A stretch of DNA of 58,298 nucleotides from a virus. Positions within the stretch are counted from its first letter, which is position 1; each line of letters opens with the position of its first letter. A program made the translations under genes and the position numbers. The DNA lies in the IMG/VR virus record IMGVR_UViG_3300031974_004396, positions 1 to 58,298 of that record, one strand, 5' to 3'. Below are positions 8,901 through 18,662 of the stretch, piece by piece. The notes under the pieces were generated by a model, which saw only the letters and a program-made list of their open reading frames with translations, was not told the origin of the DNA and did no database searches.

Positions 8901-11900
8901 GTGTTAATAAGTCACCAGTCTTCTTAAAGTTCTGAGATGTTGCACTCTTAAATCCAATATCAAAGAATTGTGAATATGATTGTGGTCTTAATACACCAAG
9001 TTGTGAATCAACGGAGTTCTTGTAATCAGGATGGTTTACATCACCGACTCTGTGACCTCTAAAGTTGTCTACTAGGAAACCTGATTTAAATCTATCAAAT
9101 CCATCTCCATCTAAAATTTGTTTTGTTTGAGTGTCTTTCTCAAGTAATGAAAGAGATGTTACTCTTTCTAAGTTAGTCACTCTCTGATTGATTTTACCAA
9201 TATCTTTCATGGTAAATCTTCTATGGTCTTGTGACCTAACTCTAATGTTCTTTAAGTTTTTGGTAAACGGAGGAATTGTTAATTCAAACAATTCGATAGC
9301 ACCATCAACACCCTTTGGTTTGGTTGGAGATAATGCAGGTTCACCTGAAGATATTTGAAACTTACCTGACTTGTGTAGGAAGAGTTTATCGATTCTTCCA
9401 ACATAGAATTCAATGTCACCTTGGACACTTGAACCTGTTACAGGGGTGCCAGGCAAACTAGGATTAGTATCATAGTTATAACCTGTGTTAGTTGACTCTT
9501 TATCTCTTGAAGACAAATAACTTCTACCTTTCTCATATGAGAATGGTGCATATTCGATTGCAGTACTGATATCAGATACTGAAGATAAATCAGGGTTTGT
9601 AGATAAATCTATATCATACAACTGACCAACAACTGGTCTGAAGTCTAAGGCATCTGATAATTCATAAGTACCGTCAGGTTCCAAACCACCCAAGTCTACT
9701 TTGTTTGCAGAGTAGACAGGAATGTCTTTGTATGGTACACTATATGATGTGACATCAAAGAAGTCACCATCACCATGTGAGAATTGATCAAAGACAATAA
9801 GAATTTGATTATTAGGTGCAGGTTCTGCTGGTTTTCTGACTAATTTACATATATCATAGTAACCATCTCTCTGACCATCATCAAAGAAATATCTTGATGT
9901 GATATTTGGTGAACCTTGTGATACGTCTGTAAGTGTTGCTTGTGCAAGTGAATCTTGACCAACAACAAACTCATTCTCTTGGAATCTACCTGATATCATA
10001 TACCAATACGATGTTCCACCTGAGTTATAGTCAATCAATACAGCACGTGCATTTGATGTTTGTCCAACAAGGATTTCATGAAGTTGGAATGTACCCACTT
10101 CATCTGTAAGTGATGCATTAGGTGTAACTGGAGTTCCTCCAACACCTTCATAGATTCCTCTAATTTTAAATACGTCTGCAATACCAAGAGAAATCTCTTT
10201 ATCTCTAAATGATGAACCATACACTCCTGTGTATGAACCGTTTCTATCACCTGAGACTCGTAATGCACGCCCTTTGTTTAAATCTTTTGTTCTTGGATTT
10301 GGGTCTGCAATTAATACTGAGTATGTAATCCTTAAAACTACGTTTTCGTTTGCAGCACCAAAACCTGTAAGTGTAATACTCTGACCATCACCATTTTGTG
10401 TAGGTGAAGTGTCTTCATAATCTTCTATGTTTAGTGTATCACCTGCAGAGAATGTTGGTGTAGATGCAGAACTGACATCGATAACTGCAATTGAGAAGTT
10501 ATCAGTGTTTTGGTCTTCAAATGTACCCTCTGTTTGTGCAATAGTAACATTACCTGATGCACCAATGGTTTGTACTGTTTGTCTTTTAACTTTTACTAAA
10601 TCTGCAGTGTGGTCTTTAACCCAGTCTCTAGGCCATGAGAAGATGTTTACTGTTTGGTCTTGGTCAATAAGTTTTACACGTCTTCTTTCAACATTACCTT
10701 GATATGCATTAGTTGAATTACTTGTAAGTGTTAAACTGATATCGTTTGTAATTGATGCAACAATAAGTTCTTGTCCACCAAGTGGGTTAACAATAATGTC
10801 ACCCTCTTTAAGTTCTGATGCAAATAAAGTACCTACACCACTAACTGCAGTGCTTGATGCACCAAATACTAGTGTACCTGTTAGAATTTTAACTGCATCT
10901 GTATTGATATCTGCAGTAAAGGTTTCTCTTGAGCCATTTGTTGGTGTCTGTGTAATAGACCTTGTACGGTCAATGTTGTAGTTTCTTGGTGTACCACTAA
11001 TACTACATGCAAAGTTTCCTGCACCCTCAGAAGAAAGTACATCATTTGATGAGAAGTTTCCTACTACATCATGAACATAAAGTGCATCTGAATTATTATC
11101 ATACGCAACAATACCAGTAGCACCTGTTGCACTACCTGTTATCTTATCACCTGCTTGTGCAGTACCTGTATGAGATGCATACGGTAATTTGGTGAACATC
11201 TTAATGTCAAACATTGACAAATCATATTCTGAATTACTTGCATAGACACCACTTGTGTCTGAACCGTCATGCAATTCAATATCTCGTACTCTTGCATAAC
11301 CGATAAAATCTTCAGAATTTTCTGTTCCGTCTACTGCAACAACACTAGGCCATAACTTACAGAATTTGTAAGGAGTGATACCTGTACTGTTAACACCTTG
11401 AATTACTTCAGGTAATCCGTGTGCATTTGAAACTCTTAATTTGTTACCTAAACGAATAGGTGATTTTGCATTTGATAATGACTTAGTTGAACGTGCCTTT
11501 GAGAAAGGAATTGTTGTAGTACCAGTTTTGTCAATTTCAAAACCTCTAACATATGCCTTACCAGGCGATACTTGCATTACAAACTTATCTTCTTTACCAC
11601 CTGAACCTACAGGATAGAAACCTCTGTTGGTTGTGTCGTCTAAGTGTTCTCTTAATGATTGTGTAAATTGTCTAACTACAAAGTCACCATTTGCATCGTA
11701 TGTTCTACGTGCAAGTGTCTTTTCAATGGTGTTGTAGATAGGATTGGAAATCTGTAACTCAATGATACCTTGATTAACTCTAATCAATTCAATAAAGTTT
11801 GCATCAGTTTGAGTGTCAATAGTGAACTTTGCAAGTGTTAGATTAACTTGGAATCTATCTGCACCTGCAGCGTTCTCGTTTGAAGACCCTTGTGCATTAT

Positions 11901-12618
11901 CTTGTAATGATGAGTCTTCTGAATTAGAAATGAGTTTCTCTTCTATTTTTAGACCAATTCTATATGATGGTCTTGAACTATACTTTTCTAATAGTAAATG
12001 TTGTTTTGGAACCTTTACAAAGAAACCTCTTGTAAAGATAACACCTTCATCAATCTCTGCTCTTGAACCAACTCCGATTGAGTTGTCTGTTGATGGGAGG
12101 ACTTTAAATTCGTTGTTGTTTGCAGATACAGCAGAGTATGCACCACCTGAATCTACAGTTACTTCCTGTAGTTCCTCACCTGCAGTGAATGTGTATTCGT
12201 TGTTAGTACCTGAAGTTAAATACTTAAAGAAGATAGTTAATTCGTCATCGGATGTTTTTGCAGAAGAATCTATAACCTTTGCAACAACACCTGAAGTTTT
12301 ACCACGAATTAGTTTACCATGGAATGATTCTCTATATGTTTCGACAACTTCATCACCATTAGTATTTGGATTCTCAGTATCTACTTTTGCATAGTAGAGT
12401 TCTAGGTCAATACCTGACTGAACACCTGCAACAATAGAACCTTCTTTAAAGAAATGTCCACCAAGTCTTTCAACTTGGTTCTGAAGAATTGATTGTGACT
12501 GAGTTAACTCTCTTGCTTGTAGAGGTCTTCCAGCTCTGAAGAGAACCTTATGAAAGTTTTTATCTTCAGAGTAGTCATCGTAGTATGGTGATATATTTAA
12601 ATCAGTTTTTTCTGGCAT
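5917..12618 (-). CDS. giant baseplate/fibre-connector protein (DUF4815-like, gp10 position)
   Basis: A 2233-residue virion protein. The N-terminus (LNISPYYDDYSEDKNFHKVL then FRAGRPLQARELTQSQSILQ) is typical of the DUF4815-type baseplate proteins of T4-like marine phages. A proline-rich hinge with long PP runs occupies about residues 1540-1600 and is followed by a WSDPLAQSFLVD segment that starts a second large domain. It lies after gp6, gp7-position and gp8-position genes, so by T4 order it may fill the gp9/gp10 role of joining fibres to the wedge. That role is inferred. The gene is intact with no frameshift. Upstream it has a hairpin and an AATAAATA motif. Confidence 0.8.
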   Translation of the reverse strand: MPEKTDLNISPYYDDYSEDKNFHKVLFRAGRPLQARELTQSQSILQNQVERLGGHFFKEGSIVAGVQSGIDLELYYAKVDTENPNTNGDEVVETYRESFHGKLIRGKTSGVVAKVIDSSAKTSDDELTIFFKYLTSGTNNEYTFTAGEELQEVTVDSGGAYSAVSANNNEFKVLPSTDNSIGVGSRAEIDEGVIFTRGFFVKVPKQHLLLEKYSSRPSYRIGLKIEEKLISNSEDSSLQDNAQGSSNENAAGADRFQVNLTLAKFTIDTQTDANFIELIRVNQGIIELQISNPIYNTIEKTLARRTYDANGDFVVRQFTQSLREHLDDTTNRGFYPVGSGGKEDKFVMQVSPGKAYVRGFEIDKTGTTTIPFSKARSTKSLSNAKSPIRLGNKLRVSNAHGLPEVIQGVNSTGITPYKFCKLWPSVVAVDGTENSEDFIGYARVRDIELHDGSDTSGVYASNSEYDLSMFDIKMFTKLPYASHTGTAQAGDKITGSATGATGIVAYDNNSDALYVHDVVGNFSSNDVLSSEGAGNFACSISGTPRNYNIDRTRSITQTPTNGSRETFTADINTDAVKILTGTLVFGASSTAVSGVGTLFASELKEGDIIVNPLGGQELIVASITNDISLTLTSNSTNAYQGNVERRRVKLIDQDQTVNIFSWPRDWVKDHTADLVKVKRQTVQTIGASGNVTIAQTEGTFEDQNTDNFSIAVIDVSSASTPTFSAGDTLNIEDYEDTSPTQNGDGQSITLTGFGAANENVVLRITYSVLIADPNPRTKDLNKGRALRVSGDRNGSYTGVYGSSFRDKEISLGIADVFKIRGIYEGVGGTPVTPNASLTDEVGTFQLHEILVGQTSNARAVLIDYNSGGTSYWYMISGRFQENEFVVGQDSLAQATLTDVSQGSPNITSRYFFDDGQRDGYYDICKLVRKPAEPAPNNQILIVFDQFSHGDGDFFDVTSYSVPYKDIPVYSANKVDLGGLEPDGTYELSDALDFRPVVGQLYDIDLSTNPDLSSVSDISTAIEYAPFSYEKGRSYLSSRDKESTNTGYNYDTNPSLPGTPVTGSSVQGDIEFYVGRIDKLFLHKSGKFQISSGEPALSPTKPKGVDGAIELFELTIPPFTKNLKNIRVRSQDHRRFTMKDIGKINQRVTNLERVTSLSLLEKDTQTKQILDGDGFDRFKSGFLVDNFRGHRVGDVNHPDYKNSVDSQLGVLRPQSYSQFFDIGFKSATSQNFKKTGDLLTLPYSEVTFVNQDKASRAINVNPYHVFAFIGDVKLTPETDVWNDSERLPEVRVNREGNFDAVLAENANSLGTVWNAWQTTWVGQPQTISTEVTASSNGSWSGDPTQGGEWVPGLQVSREITETPEIQTRTGVTTSVVEDFVETRNDRLVSVSIIPFIRAKTIEIDATNLKPDTWHYVYFDDVPVGSYVRPFSSAYAQDGSSTTLGKGVKTDGNGRLRAYFELPNSNTQRFPTGQRELKLTSSKYNERSPSSAGTGIYQAQGLLQSNQTEIVSTRNGRVVTERLSGERNFSTRGEVVNATNIDTTAPAIPQPPIIPNEPPEPPIIIDPPVLPPEPPVVPPVIIQDPPPPPQPPELPPFEFDFDFPIFDIGDFNFVWSDPLAQSFLVDAKGGVMLSSIDLFFKTRDENLPVSVQVRTMVNGYPGPNVVPFSTVTKNPSEINLSQDGSTATTFTFESPVFLETNQEYVFVVYSNSNEYEVFHSRMGETDLATGQTISGQPYAGSLFKSQNNSTWTAAQEDDLKFHLRACKFDTSVSGYLEFENLDLPNAKLQNNPIETVSGQTYVKVYNYTHGMYNTSSNVTISGVTGDRTGSVLEVQNAVDSGTLPSDGTYDIVHGGTVGSDSVTITTNGSGDVTENGIAFEIKVETLSGTADITRTRILQAGSGHAAGDIITCTIGSTFSFTVTIDTVGDTLGGIPVDAINQTFTSIGSTFTMDTFRVTPDISGYDFVSDYSASESTIGGGDEVYSTRNYYYDTLHTVIPNVTPEDCFISVHKVGTPMNSPEGYINGTVYNRRTAGEIIALNDNVFFSYPSVVASRINEQNEMSSNRSFRCALQLVSGNSNLSPVVDLSSLGAIAIANRLNGLNSSDAETISISTDSEGEDNAMCYITKKVNLKAPASGLRVTADIFRPATTDVKVMYKIIKNDEESAIDDIGFEFFNGDGSPDTVIDADARNFKEYEFSADDLPEFSGFIIKIVGRGYNTSTVPLVSALRCIAVA

Positions 12619-12635
12619 GTCCTATCTCTTTATTA

Positions 12636-12643
12636 TATTTATT
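12636..12643 (-). promoter_or_regulatory. possible late promoter AATAAATA
   Basis: One mismatch from TATAAATA, 17 bases upstream of the ATG at 12618, with an AGGA ribosome site between. It follows the hairpin at 12641-12665 directly. Weak on its own. Confidence 0.35.
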
Positions 12644-12665
12644 CGTCCCCATAGAGAGGACGAAT
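12641..12665 (-). terminator. intergenic hairpin after the gp8-position gene
   Basis: A perfect 8-bp stem, ATTCGTCC/GGACGAAT, with a 9-base loop lies two bases past the stop at 12668. There is no U-tract after it on the minus strand, so it may be an RNA-processing or stability hairpin rather than a strong terminator. Confidence 0.5.
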
Positions 12666-12667
12666 GA

Positions 12668-14137
12668 TTACATTTCAACAATCAGTTTGATATCTTCAAT
12701 CTGATCAGCGGCACGTGTTACTGCACCTCTGTTTTCAATGTACATAATCTTCCCTGTAAATCTTTCTACTTCAGGGTGAGTTGTACTCACGGCACTTCCA
12801 CCAGTTGTTGCAACCTGTACACCGTCAACATAGATAGTGTCACTATTTGCGAAGTCAACATATTGACCACCTGAGTTTGCAACTGGAATGTGTGATACAA
12901 CGTTAGTTGATGCATCAACTGATACTACTCTTGATACTGCAACACTTGAACCGTTTGAGTTTGCATTCATGATGATATCATCAACACTAATGTTACCCAC
13001 TGATGATACAGTGATTTGATTGTATGCAGTAAGTGAATCACTTGTTGATACAGTTGTTGTACCTTTAGCAAATGGGTCTTGAATTAAACCAATTCTTCTA
13101 AAATCGTTATCTGTTGGGAAGTCACCTGAACCTTCGTTGAACTCAAGTCTTGAGTTAACGATAATATAGTTACCACCAAGTTCTTCAACTGGATTAGCAC
13201 CATGTCCATAAATGGGTGAAATAATTACTTTTGCAGTTGCGTTAGCACCTGAACCAATACCTGTGATTCCATTGATATCAATTGATGCACGTTTGTAACC
13301 TGAACCTGCAGTTGTTACAGTGATATGAGTTACAACATTACCTGAAACGTGAACTGTACATTCACCGTTTTGACCGTCTCCTAGGATTGCAACACCAGTG
13401 TAGTCGTTATCGTTATAACCTGACCCACCGTTTGTCACTTCAATGTGATGGACAGCACCATCAACTGCTTGGTTCTCAACATCCCATAGAGATGAACCGT
13501 CATCGGTGGCAGCAGTACCGATTCCTGTTTCACCATCTACTTCAGTTTGAGCACCTAATGTCTTAACTGGAATAAAATCGTTTGTTACGAATTTAATTGT
13601 ATCGGATGCACCGATTGTGTACATATACTTCCATAGGTAACCTCTACCTCCAGCCGCACCTGTATCAGATGTTTCAACTAATGCAGTAGGACTTGTACCT
13701 GTTGGTTTGACTGTTGATGCAACTACAGCACCACTTGAATCTCTACCAGTTCTAATACACTTGTAGACGTGATACTCATCTGTAATTACATAAAATCTTG
13801 AGTCGTATAAGTTAGTTGCACCTGATGCTACTGCAGGATTTGAAGTTGAAATATCATGTTGGTATTCATCATATGATGTTGAACCTGTTGAATCGTAATT
13901 TCTTCTTACCAAACCATGTGTCACGTCAGAAGGTGCAACCTTCTTAAGTGCAATCATGTCTGCAAATGCATCTATTTCTTCACCAACTGCATTCGCAGGT
14001 GAAGGGGGTGAATTTTCATCGTCCCAATCGAAGGAACGTCCTATAAAAATATACGTTGATGAAGCGGATTCATCAAAGTCTTCTTTGAATTGTCTCGCAT
14101 TATGAGTACGAAACTTTTCGGTTATAATTGCTGCCAT
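12668..14137 (-). CDS. baseplate wedge protein (gp8 position)
   Basis: A 489-residue protein with the N-terminal signature FRTHNARQFKEDF, then YIFIGRSFDWDDENSPPSP. This 'FxGRxxxWxDENxPPxP' pattern marks a conserved baseplate protein of marine T4-like phages, usually placed as gp8. Two Gly-rich SGSGYKRA / GGSGYNDNDY segments follow, and a GSGDFPTDNDFRRIGLIQDP segment. It lies downstream of gp6 and the gp7-position gene, as gp8 does in T4. A clear late promoter and an AGGAGATAGAA ribosome site precede it. Virion role confident; the gp8 identity is inferred. Confidence 0.75.
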   Translation of the reverse strand: MAAIITEKFRTHNARQFKEDFDESASSTYIFIGRSFDWDDENSPPSPANAVGEEIDAFADMIALKKVAPSDVTHGLVRRNYDSTGSTSYDEYQHDISTSNPAVASGATNLYDSRFYVITDEYHVYKCIRTGRDSSGAVVASTVKPTGTSPTALVETSDTGAAGGRGYLWKYMYTIGASDTIKFVTNDFIPVKTLGAQTEVDGETGIGTAATDDGSSLWDVENQAVDGAVHHIEVTNGGSGYNDNDYTGVAILGDGQNGECTVHVSGNVVTHITVTTAGSGYKRASIDINGITGIGSGANATAKVIISPIYGHGANPVEELGGNYIIVNSRLEFNEGSGDFPTDNDFRRIGLIQDPFAKGTTTVSTSDSLTAYNQITVSSVGNISVDDIIMNANSNGSSVAVSRVVSVDASTNVVSHIPVANSGGQYVDFANSDTIYVDGVQVATTGGSAVSTTHPEVERFTGKIMYIENRGAVTRAADQIEDIKLIVEM

Positions 14138-14164
14138 TTCTATCTCCTAAGATATTTATCTAAC

Positions 14165-14172
14165 TATTTATA
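14165..14172 (-). promoter_or_regulatory. T4-type late promoter TATAAATA
   Basis: The minus strand reads TATAAATA 27 bases upstream of the ATG at 14137. The implied transcript starts near 14158, leaving room for the AGGAGAT ribosome site. It is the best-spaced late promoter in the window. Confidence 0.7.
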
Positions 14173-14175
14173 TAC

Positions 14176-17100
14176 TTATGCAGACTTTACATAAGTACTA
14201 AATGCAATATTTGTTCTTTTTCTCTCATGAAGAGGGTAATCAGGTATTACAGTATCAGGATAGTAGTAACTAAAGTCTGATATTCGGATACCTTCTGATT
14301 TGGATTCTTCTTTTAGGAATGCACCTGTTCCATCTTCTAGTATAAAATCATCAGAGTCCGTCTCATCTTTTAAGTAATAAGCGATGTTATATGTTCTCTG
14401 ACCTTGAATAGTATTTAGTGTACGGAATGTGTGTCCCAGTGGAACAAACGTACTGATATTATTCTCTGAAGACTGTTCATGTACAAGTACACTGCCGTCT
14501 TCCATAATCATTCTATGATAATCTTCTGTATATATTTCATTATCAAATAAGTCAATTGACCTTTCTGAAACGAAGTACTCAAACTCTGCTGGTTCTGTTG
14601 CAGATTCTAGTATTGCAATGTCACCATCTTCCAGTAACATTCTGTCACCGTTACAATCTTTAACTATAGCATGTTCGTTTGGTTCAAATCTTAAATGATG
14701 AACATGTTCTTCCATCTCAATTCTACCACCATCCTCTAAGACTAGTATCTCATCTTCTTGTGTGAAGACTGAGAAAATCTTACCTTGGTCTGAAGGTCTT
14801 CTTTCAGGAACCAAAGCAAAAGAGTTGATAGGTGTCAAGTATTCATCATTATCATCTGCACGACACAAGTTCAAGACTGTCATTGCATCGTCAAGTCTTG
14901 GTGAATACTGTGTTGGTGTATGTGCAAATGAGTTTATAACAGTAACATTAAAGTGTCTGTTTTTATGAGAAGTGTCGTAGAATTCTGATGCTTCGCCTTG
15001 TGATGGCAAGTCGACACCTGCAGGGTTGGTAATATTGTCAACACCAAGCACAGTTCCAGTTGTTACATTACCATTTACATCTGTAACTGCAGCCGTTGTA
15101 GTCAACGGATATGATACTGAAGTATCTACTGCAGGGGTGTTGTCTTCTAGTCCTGCATTTAACAATACAACTAATGGGTCAGCTGAAGTGTCTTCCATAC
15201 GGAAGTAGTTGGTATCACCTAATCTCCAACCTGTTGTTTGTTCTTCTAATAATGGTTTACCACCATCTTCAAATACGATATCTCCGTGTGGGAAGAAGTC
15301 ATGTAGCTCAATCTCTCTTGATGAATTGTAGAATGCATCAGGGATATTTGTTGTGTCTCTATCTAATAATAGATAATCTAATCTTTCATCAGGGATGTCT
15401 TCGATGTGGTCTGTATCATTGATGAGAATTCTACTTCCATCCTCATAAAGAATTTGTCCCTCACCTGTATCACCGTGAATGATGATAGTAGGACGGAATA
15501 TAACTTCAACGTTTAGTGAGTTATCTACATCGTCTCTTGTTTCAATGTTAACGTTCTGCAATGAATCGTCTGCAGAAATGATACCTGCAGTTTCATCTGA
15601 AACCACAACGTTTTTAATTGCAACTTCACCAAAGAATATGTGACCTGCAGGGTGAAGTAAATCTTTAACAGCACTTCTCCACTTGTTAATTGATTCACCA
15701 ATCTTGACAACATATGAGTGTGTCTGATAGAATAAACTATCGTGGATGTTTGATGCTGATGCATCAAGTGTACTCTTATCTCCTAAGAGTTGTTCTTCAA
15801 TAAGACCCTCACCACCGAAGTTACCTCTACCATCAAATCTGTTATTTTTTAATACAACGAATGAATCTGTAAGATTGAAGTTAACAGTTTCTTCGTCTAA
15901 GAAGTCACCATTTAAATCAGTGTATACAAGGATATGCCTGTCTGCATCATAAGATACAACGGTTGCAGTTGTGCCTGATACTGCACCTGTTAATTCTATA
16001 CCTGTTGTTAAATTTGTTGTCGGTGTTTTGATTAACATTGGGTGTTGTGAGGATGGTGCAATAAGACCGTCTTCACTAAAGTTATAACCCTGTTCTTCTA
16101 CGTTAACTGAACCTACACCACCGATAGTACTTGACCATGCAAATAGTTTTGCACCTGTACCACTAGAAACATTAACCTGTTCCATAGTTTGTGTAGTTTC
16201 AGATGTTCCACCAACAATTTGTTTACCAGCAAGGAATGTACCTGTATCGGTTGACCTTCTTGCAATAACTAAACGACCTTCTTTCTTTTCTATTCTAATA
16301 AGAAGACCTGTTGCAGTAGTTACTCCTGATTCTGATTGATTTAACTGTTCACCGATTTGATACCCTGTAGCATCTTCTACATAAACGTATCCGCCTGGAT
16401 ACACTTTTGGTATCTTTCTATAACCGACACCTTCATCGATTATATTGATTGTTCTGATTGCAGAGTTTGTTGTTTCTAAGTTTGCACGTGTACCATCTTC
16501 GTACACTAGGTTGTTAAACTCTTGATAGATGTCTACTTGTTGTCCTGCACTCAACCCACTGTTGAATGTAATTCTATCGTTTTGCTTTGCATATCCATAA
16601 GTGACATCTGCTTCTTGGTATTCGATACCATCAACAAACACTCTAACTTTTTGGTCATTAAAGATTAGTCTGTTACCGTAATTGTCTCTACCATTGAATA
16701 GTGTTTGTCCTGCAGTTGCAGTGAATTCAAACTGTCCATACACATCTTTGTTTTCTAAGATGATTTCATCACCAACTGAACCGATAACAGCATGTGCATT
16801 ACTACCACCAGTTTCCCTGTTGTCAAATACAACTAACTGTGGTAAACCAATTTGAAGAATAGAGTTATCAGTAAGTGCAAGCGGTTTACTTACAATCATT
16901 GATAATCTATCAGTTGCAATAGATACTACCTTGACTCTTTGAATGTTTGTACCAAATACTTCTTGTCCAACTCTGATTGAACTGTCCAGTTCAGTAGAGA
17001 ACACTAAGTGTGTTGATGATTCTGAGTATTCTGTTACACAATACGAATTGTCTTCGTATTGTATTTCAAACCCATCTTCAGTTATCATTTGGTCTACTGT

Positions 17101-18642
17101 ACCTTCTGTTACAGCAGAATAAGTATTATTATAACCGCTACCACCATCTTCGATATAGATTTTTTCTATACCGCCAGAATTTACTGCATCAACAATTGTT
17201 CTTGCTGTTACAGCATCTTTATCTCTATTACCACCAACGAAATCTAATCTGTTATTAATTTCATACAGAGAACCTCTATCGTTGTTCTCTGAAATTAAAC
17301 CTTCACTTACCCTTCTTATTATTGTACCATCAGGTACATCTGTTTCCAATCCAGTTCCATGTGGTGAACTAAGTCTTTCTAATACAAGTGTTGCAGATTC
17401 TATAATTTCAATAATACGATATTGTGTACTGTGATTATCGAATTGAACAATGTCACCTCTATCAAAGGTTCCAATGTAATTTGCTGATAGAGTGCTGATT
17501 CCTACTTTTTGTTTGTCTGCAAGTACAGCACCTGCAGTCACTGATTGTACTACTGTCTCTAATACAATGTTATCACCTTCATCTGTAACGAAGTATGTTG
17601 ATGACTTATCAAAGTTCACATCATTGATAACACCTAAGACACGTGCAGTAACATTGGTAACACCATCTCTATCCACTAGGTTTACAATTGAACCTTCAGT
17701 AAATGTACCAATATGATTGTCTGTGATTTCTATTGAATAGATACCCTTGTCTGTTTCTAAGTTGTAGACGTTCTCTACAATTGACTCTGCTTCAATAAAA
17801 TCAGAACCTTGTGTGTACTGTACAATTTTATCTGTTGCAGAAGGGATAAGATTTTCATTATCCATTCTAACAACCATACGTCTTTTCTGACTATGGTTTG
17901 ATTCTGATATTTGAATAGTTTGGTCAAAGGGGTATCTAATCTCTGCATCTTCTCCGTAGAGAATACGCATGAGGAACTTTAATGATTCCTCTGTACCCTT
18001 CTTCTTGTATAGGGTACTAATGTTCTTAATTGCAAGTCTTTTATTCTGAACATTGTTAATGTTCAAAGACGGCACAAAATCTTTTTGAAAGTACTCTAAG
18101 AAAGATTCTGTAGTATGGTCAATATCTGAATAATCTAAGAGACGATTGTTTGCAAGGATAGTGTTCTCTTTAAACGATTTAACCTTTGCAGTAAAGTTAC
18201 CATCTCTACCAGTAACCGTTTCTCCTTTTGAGTAACCATTACCTGAAATTGTTTTTAGGTATAGTGTCTGACCATTTACAACTTTAACTTCTGCAACGGA
18301 ACCACTAACGGAACCATAAACATACTCTCCGATTTGGAAAGGAGTTACTTGAACACTACCACCATTTAATTGTTTGGTTTTCTCCTGTACAATCTTAGAA
18401 GTGTAAGCATCAGGAGATGGTGCAACGGTATAGGGTTCCAAAAGAATGGAACCCTGCCCGTCTTCTAAGACAATATCCCCAATCTCCTCAGGAGATTCAA
18501 GGACTAGTATTTCTGCTTCTAGAAACTCAAAGTATGCCTTCAGAAACTGTTCAAGTGCAGGTGACTCTTCCTTTACAAATTCAGGTAAAAGAGAGGGTAG
18601 TCTGTGTGACAGTTTGTCGACAATTAACTTTTCGTGAGACAT
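14176..18642 (-). CDS. large baseplate wedge protein (gp7 position)
   Basis: A 1488-residue protein. Its N-terminus (LIVDKLSHRLPSLLPEFVKE then ALEQFLKAYFEFLE) is a conserved marine T4-like baseplate signature. An unusual motif, [ILV]-x-E-D-G followed by an aliphatic strand and Glu, recurs about ten times (for example DIVLEDGQGSILLE, LVLEDGGRIEMEE, LLEDGDIAILES, IMEDGSVLVHEQ), mostly in the last third. By order after gp25 and gp6 it occupies the gp7 slot of T4, where gp7 is also about 1000 residues. Membership in the wedge is inferred from this. It is preceded by the 158-residue gene with a 20-base gap. Confidence 0.75.
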   Translation of the reverse strand: MSHEKLIVDKLSHRLPSLLPEFVKEESPALEQFLKAYFEFLEAEILVLESPEEIGDIVLEDGQGSILLEPYTVAPSPDAYTSKIVQEKTKQLNGGSVQVTPFQIGEYVYGSVSGSVAEVKVVNGQTLYLKTISGNGYSKGETVTGRDGNFTAKVKSFKENTILANNRLLDYSDIDHTTESFLEYFQKDFVPSLNINNVQNKRLAIKNISTLYKKKGTEESLKFLMRILYGEDAEIRYPFDQTIQISESNHSQKRRMVVRMDNENLIPSATDKIVQYTQGSDFIEAESIVENVYNLETDKGIYSIEITDNHIGTFTEGSIVNLVDRDGVTNVTARVLGVINDVNFDKSSTYFVTDEGDNIVLETVVQSVTAGAVLADKQKVGISTLSANYIGTFDRGDIVQFDNHSTQYRIIEIIESATLVLERLSSPHGTGLETDVPDGTIIRRVSEGLISENNDRGSLYEINNRLDFVGGNRDKDAVTARTIVDAVNSGGIEKIYIEDGGSGYNNTYSAVTEGTVDQMITEDGFEIQYEDNSYCVTEYSESSTHLVFSTELDSSIRVGQEVFGTNIQRVKVVSIATDRLSMIVSKPLALTDNSILQIGLPQLVVFDNRETGGSNAHAVIGSVGDEIILENKDVYGQFEFTATAGQTLFNGRDNYGNRLIFNDQKVRVFVDGIEYQEADVTYGYAKQNDRITFNSGLSAGQQVDIYQEFNNLVYEDGTRANLETTNSAIRTINIIDEGVGYRKIPKVYPGGYVYVEDATGYQIGEQLNQSESGVTTATGLLIRIEKKEGRLVIARRSTDTGTFLAGKQIVGGTSETTQTMEQVNVSSGTGAKLFAWSSTIGGVGSVNVEEQGYNFSEDGLIAPSSQHPMLIKTPTTNLTTGIELTGAVSGTTATVVSYDADRHILVYTDLNGDFLDEETVNFNLTDSFVVLKNNRFDGRGNFGGEGLIEEQLLGDKSTLDASASNIHDSLFYQTHSYVVKIGESINKWRSAVKDLLHPAGHIFFGEVAIKNVVVSDETAGIISADDSLQNVNIETRDDVDNSLNVEVIFRPTIIIHGDTGEGQILYEDGSRILINDTDHIEDIPDERLDYLLLDRDTTNIPDAFYNSSREIELHDFFPHGDIVFEDGGKPLLEEQTTGWRLGDTNYFRMEDTSADPLVVLLNAGLEDNTPAVDTSVSYPLTTTAAVTDVNGNVTTGTVLGVDNITNPAGVDLPSQGEASEFYDTSHKNRHFNVTVINSFAHTPTQYSPRLDDAMTVLNLCRADDNDEYLTPINSFALVPERRPSDQGKIFSVFTQEDEILVLEDGGRIEMEEHVHHLRFEPNEHAIVKDCNGDRMLLEDGDIAILESATEPAEFEYFVSERSIDLFDNEIYTEDYHRMIMEDGSVLVHEQSSENNISTFVPLGHTFRTLNTIQGQRTYNIAYYLKDETDSDDFILEDGTGAFLKEESKSEGIRISDFSYYYPDTVIPDYPLHERKRTNIAFSTYVKSA

Positions 18643-18662
18643 CTAGAAACTATACCTTATTA

